Positions 4,538 to 6,060 of a stretch of DNA of 6,060 nt are shown here, in pieces. A program made the position numbers and the translations under genes. The stretch's first letter is position 1. Each line of letters begins with the position of its first letter. This stretch comes from Asaia bogorensis. Lineage in GTDB: Bacteria; Pseudomonadota; Alphaproteobacteria; Acetobacterales; Acetobacteraceae. The notes under the pieces are model-generated. The model saw only the letters and a list, made by a program, of their open reading frames with translations. It searched no databases and was not told where the DNA came from. The DNA is taken from contig CAMCHA010000175.1 in the NCBI GenBank assembly GCA_945874515.1, positions 1-6,060 of the forward strand, in the 5' to 3' direction.

Positions 4538-6060
4538 GGCTTTTTATCTCCTGCATTGAAGCGCAGAATGTCGGGCGTTTCAGGCATATTGGGTGGCGGC
4601 TTCAGTGCGCTTGGATAGGGGGCGGTGATACCTTCCTCACCGGGCGCGCATTTCTTGATGTTCACGCGCAGATCATACCAAGCGGCTTGACCTGTGATGG
4701 GATCAGCATTGGCCAAACGCGGACCGGTTTGCGCGGGCAGCCATTCACTGATGACGTGGTTCAGCAAAAAACCACGCTGCGCTTCTGCCGCATCAGGGCT
4801 CAACATCCAGGCGCCGGCGCGTTTGCCGATGGCGTTCCAGGTCCAAACCGTGTCCGGGTTCACGCCTTCCATCAGCGTCACTTGCCCTTTCACGCGGCCA
4901 TTGCGGCTTTCGACCCACACCCAATCATCCTGCGCAATGCCCATGGCTTCGCCTTTTGCGCGGCTCATGTACAGGCGATTGGCGCCATGGATTTGCCGGA
5001 GCCACGCATTCATAGACCCCCAGGAATGATACATCGCCATGGGGCGTTGCGTGACGGCCGAGAAGGGAAAGCCTGAGACATCATGCGCAACTTGCTCCAG
5101 CGGCGCATACCAGAAAGGCAGCGGGTCGCAGTAGCTGCGCACGCGTTCGCGCAAGGCTTCGGGCGGTTGCTTGGCGCCATGGCCTTCCGCAGCCAAGCGG
5201 AATTTCTGCAAGGGTTCTGACCAGATTTGCAAAACAATCTGATCGGACTTGCCAATCAGCCCCATCGCCTTGGCGTTTTCAAGATAGAGCTTGTTGGAAT
5301 GCTTGAAATAGCTTTCCTCGGCGGAGAAATTATGCCGCCAGAAGCAGCCATTTTCGATATAGCGCTGCAATTGATCCGGGTTGGGCTTGCCGACACCTTT
5401 CGCCGAGCCATCCTCGCCCCGCCAACCGGCAAGCGGGCCAATACCCGGCATGCGTTCGTGATTGACAATGTAATCCGCGTAATCCTTGAAGCGCGCGCTG
5501 CCATCTTCCTTAGTGAAGGCGGGCAGACCAAGACGCGCGCCCAATTCAATCAGCACATCCTGGAAGGGACGCACATCACGATCTGGCTTCAGGATGGGCT
5601 GGCGAATGGCGTCGCCCGGGCCATGCGAAGACCCGATCGGGCGGTCAAGGATAGAAATGCAATCCCAGCGTTCCAAAAAGGTCGTGTCCGGCAGGATCAG
5701 ATCAGCATAGGGCACGGTTTCGCTGAAAAACGCATCGGAATAGATCACGGTGGGGATGACGTAGTCGCCGCTTTCATCCTTGGCCGTGAGGCATTCAATC
5801 GTCTCCAGCGGATTCATCGCACTGTTCCAGGCCATATTCGCCATGAACATGAACAGCACATCAATTTTATACGGGTCGCCCTTCGCCGCATTGCCGATCA
5901 CGGTATGCATCATGCCATGCAGACCAAGCGGCGCTTCCCAGGAAAAGGAATGATCAATGCGAATGGGCGATCCATCATCATTCACTAGCAAATCATCAGG
6001 CCCATGGGTGAAGGACAGGATATTGCCAGCGAGCGGCGTATTAGGCTTGGAATTCTTGCC
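4534..6060 (-). CDS. soeA: Molybdopterin oxidoreductase catalytic subunit, C-terminal part (probable SoeA; start lies beyond the window)
   Basis: This is the catalytic subunit of a DMSO reductase-superfamily enzyme that binds bis-molybdopterin guanine dinucleotide. The frame is open through base 6060, giving 508 visible residues; a TTG at 5991 is internal, since coding continues upstream (GKNSKPNTPLAGNILSFTHG). Visible signatures include VLFMFMANMAWNSAMNP (about 68-84), where a substrate-domain strand meets the cofactor. ETVPYADLILPDTTFLERWD follows at about 114-133, a hallmark of the family. The C-terminal dinucleotide-binding barrel runs from about RPMAMYHSWGSMN (339) through RAKGEAMGIAQDDWVWVESR (367-386). 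The N-terminal [4Fe-4S] motif, the molybdenum ligand and any Tat signal lie outside, so substrate and cell location cannot be settled here. SoeA-type enzymes oxidise sulfite to sulfate in the cytoplasm; polysulfide, thiosulfate and DMSO enzymes are alternatives. It is first of the three overlapping redox genes visible here. Confidence 0.88.
   Translation of the reverse strand, partial: GKNSKPNTPLAGNILSFTHGPDDLLVNDDGSPIRIDHSFSWEAPLGLHGMMHTVIGNAAKGDPYKIDVLFMFMANMAWNSAMNPLETIECLTAKDESGDYVIPTVIYSDAFFSETVPYADLILPDTTFLERWDCISILDRPIGSSHGPGDAIRQPILKPDRDVRPFQDVLIELGARLGLPAFTKEDGSARFKDYADYIVNHERMPGIGPLAGWRGEDGSAKGVGKPNPDQLQRYIENGCFWRHNFSAEESYFKHSNKLYLENAKAMGLIGKSDQIVLQIWSEPLQKFRLAAEGHGAKQPPEALRERVRSYCDPLPFWYAPLEQVAHDVSGFPFSAVTQRPMAMYHSWGSMNAWLRQIHGANRLYMSRAKGEAMGIAQDDWVWVESRNGRVKGQVTLMEGVNPDTVWTWNAIGKRAGAWMLSPDAAEAQRGFLLNHVISEWLPAQTGPRLANADPITGQAAWYDLRVNIKKCAPGEEGITAPYPSALKPPPNMPETPDILRFNAGDKKP
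4547..4552 (-). promoter_or_regulatory. Ribosome binding site for the iron-sulfur subunit
   Basis: On the minus strand this reads AGGAGA, nine bases before the ATG at 4537 and within the end of the catalytic subunit gene. It supports the ATGA-overlap start. Confidence 0.6.

Noticed and set aside
4016..4618. 200-codon + strand frame across the iron-sulfur gene
   Set aside because: It is antisense to sixteen correctly spaced cluster cysteines and crosses a gene junction, so it is a shadow frame.
5227..5988. Long open frame (253 codons) on the + strand
   Set aside because: It is antisense to the molybdopterin subunit, whose family motifs are unmistakable on the other strand. The product has no recognisable domain, and the frame is open as a by-product of GC-rich codon use.
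1..6060. A new defence or mobile system, CRISPR array or riboswitch
   Set aside because: No regularly spaced repeats, nuclease, transposase or conserved RNA motif was found. The genes seen belong to metabolic and housekeeping families, apart from one unassigned exported protein.

Overview
The window looks like ordinary chromosomal DNA from an alphaproteobacterium. It is moderately GC-rich, with tightly packed genes joined by ATGA overlaps. The left edge carries a MerR-type regulator followed by tRNA-Pro, a pairing typical of the region downstream of ihfA in this class. The solute-binding protein resembles the large family-5 set of Acetobacteraceae (Roseomonas-like) and related groups. The family-level placement is inference; the class is better supported.

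Layout. On the + strand, 1-387 is the 3' part of a MerR-family regulator and 525-601 is a complete tRNA-Pro(GGG) with encoded CCA. The 137 bases between them hold a GC-rich hairpin just after the stop codon and no gene. Everything from 631 to 6060 is on the - strand, converging on the tRNA. In transcription order it contains: the C-terminal part of a molybdopterin oxidoreductase catalytic subunit (starts beyond 6060, ends 4534); a four-cluster ferredoxin-like electron-transfer subunit (4537-3794); a DmsC/NrfD-type membrane anchor (3797-2862); a family-5 extracellular solute-binding protein (2783-1197); and a small exported protein of unknown function with four cysteines (1200-631).

How they work together. 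The three redox genes overlap by four bases at each junction and form one translationally coupled unit: a membrane-bound molybdoenzyme of the DMSO reductase superfamily, architecture A-B-C. The electron-transfer subunit best matches, from memory, the cytoplasmic sulfite-oxidising SoeABC type, which would pass electrons from sulfite to the quinone pool. DMSO, polysulfide or thiosulfate reductase-like roles are not excluded, because the N-terminus and active-site region of the catalytic subunit lie outside the window. The solute-binding protein follows after a 78-base gap with its own strong ribosome binding site, and it is coupled by ATGA to the small exported protein. No permease or ATPase is visible with it, so it is an orphan in this window. 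Whether this pair is functionally tied to the molybdoenzyme is open.

I saw no mobile element, CRISPR array, integrase or broken gene. The least explained item is the small exported four-cysteine protein coupled to the binding protein.
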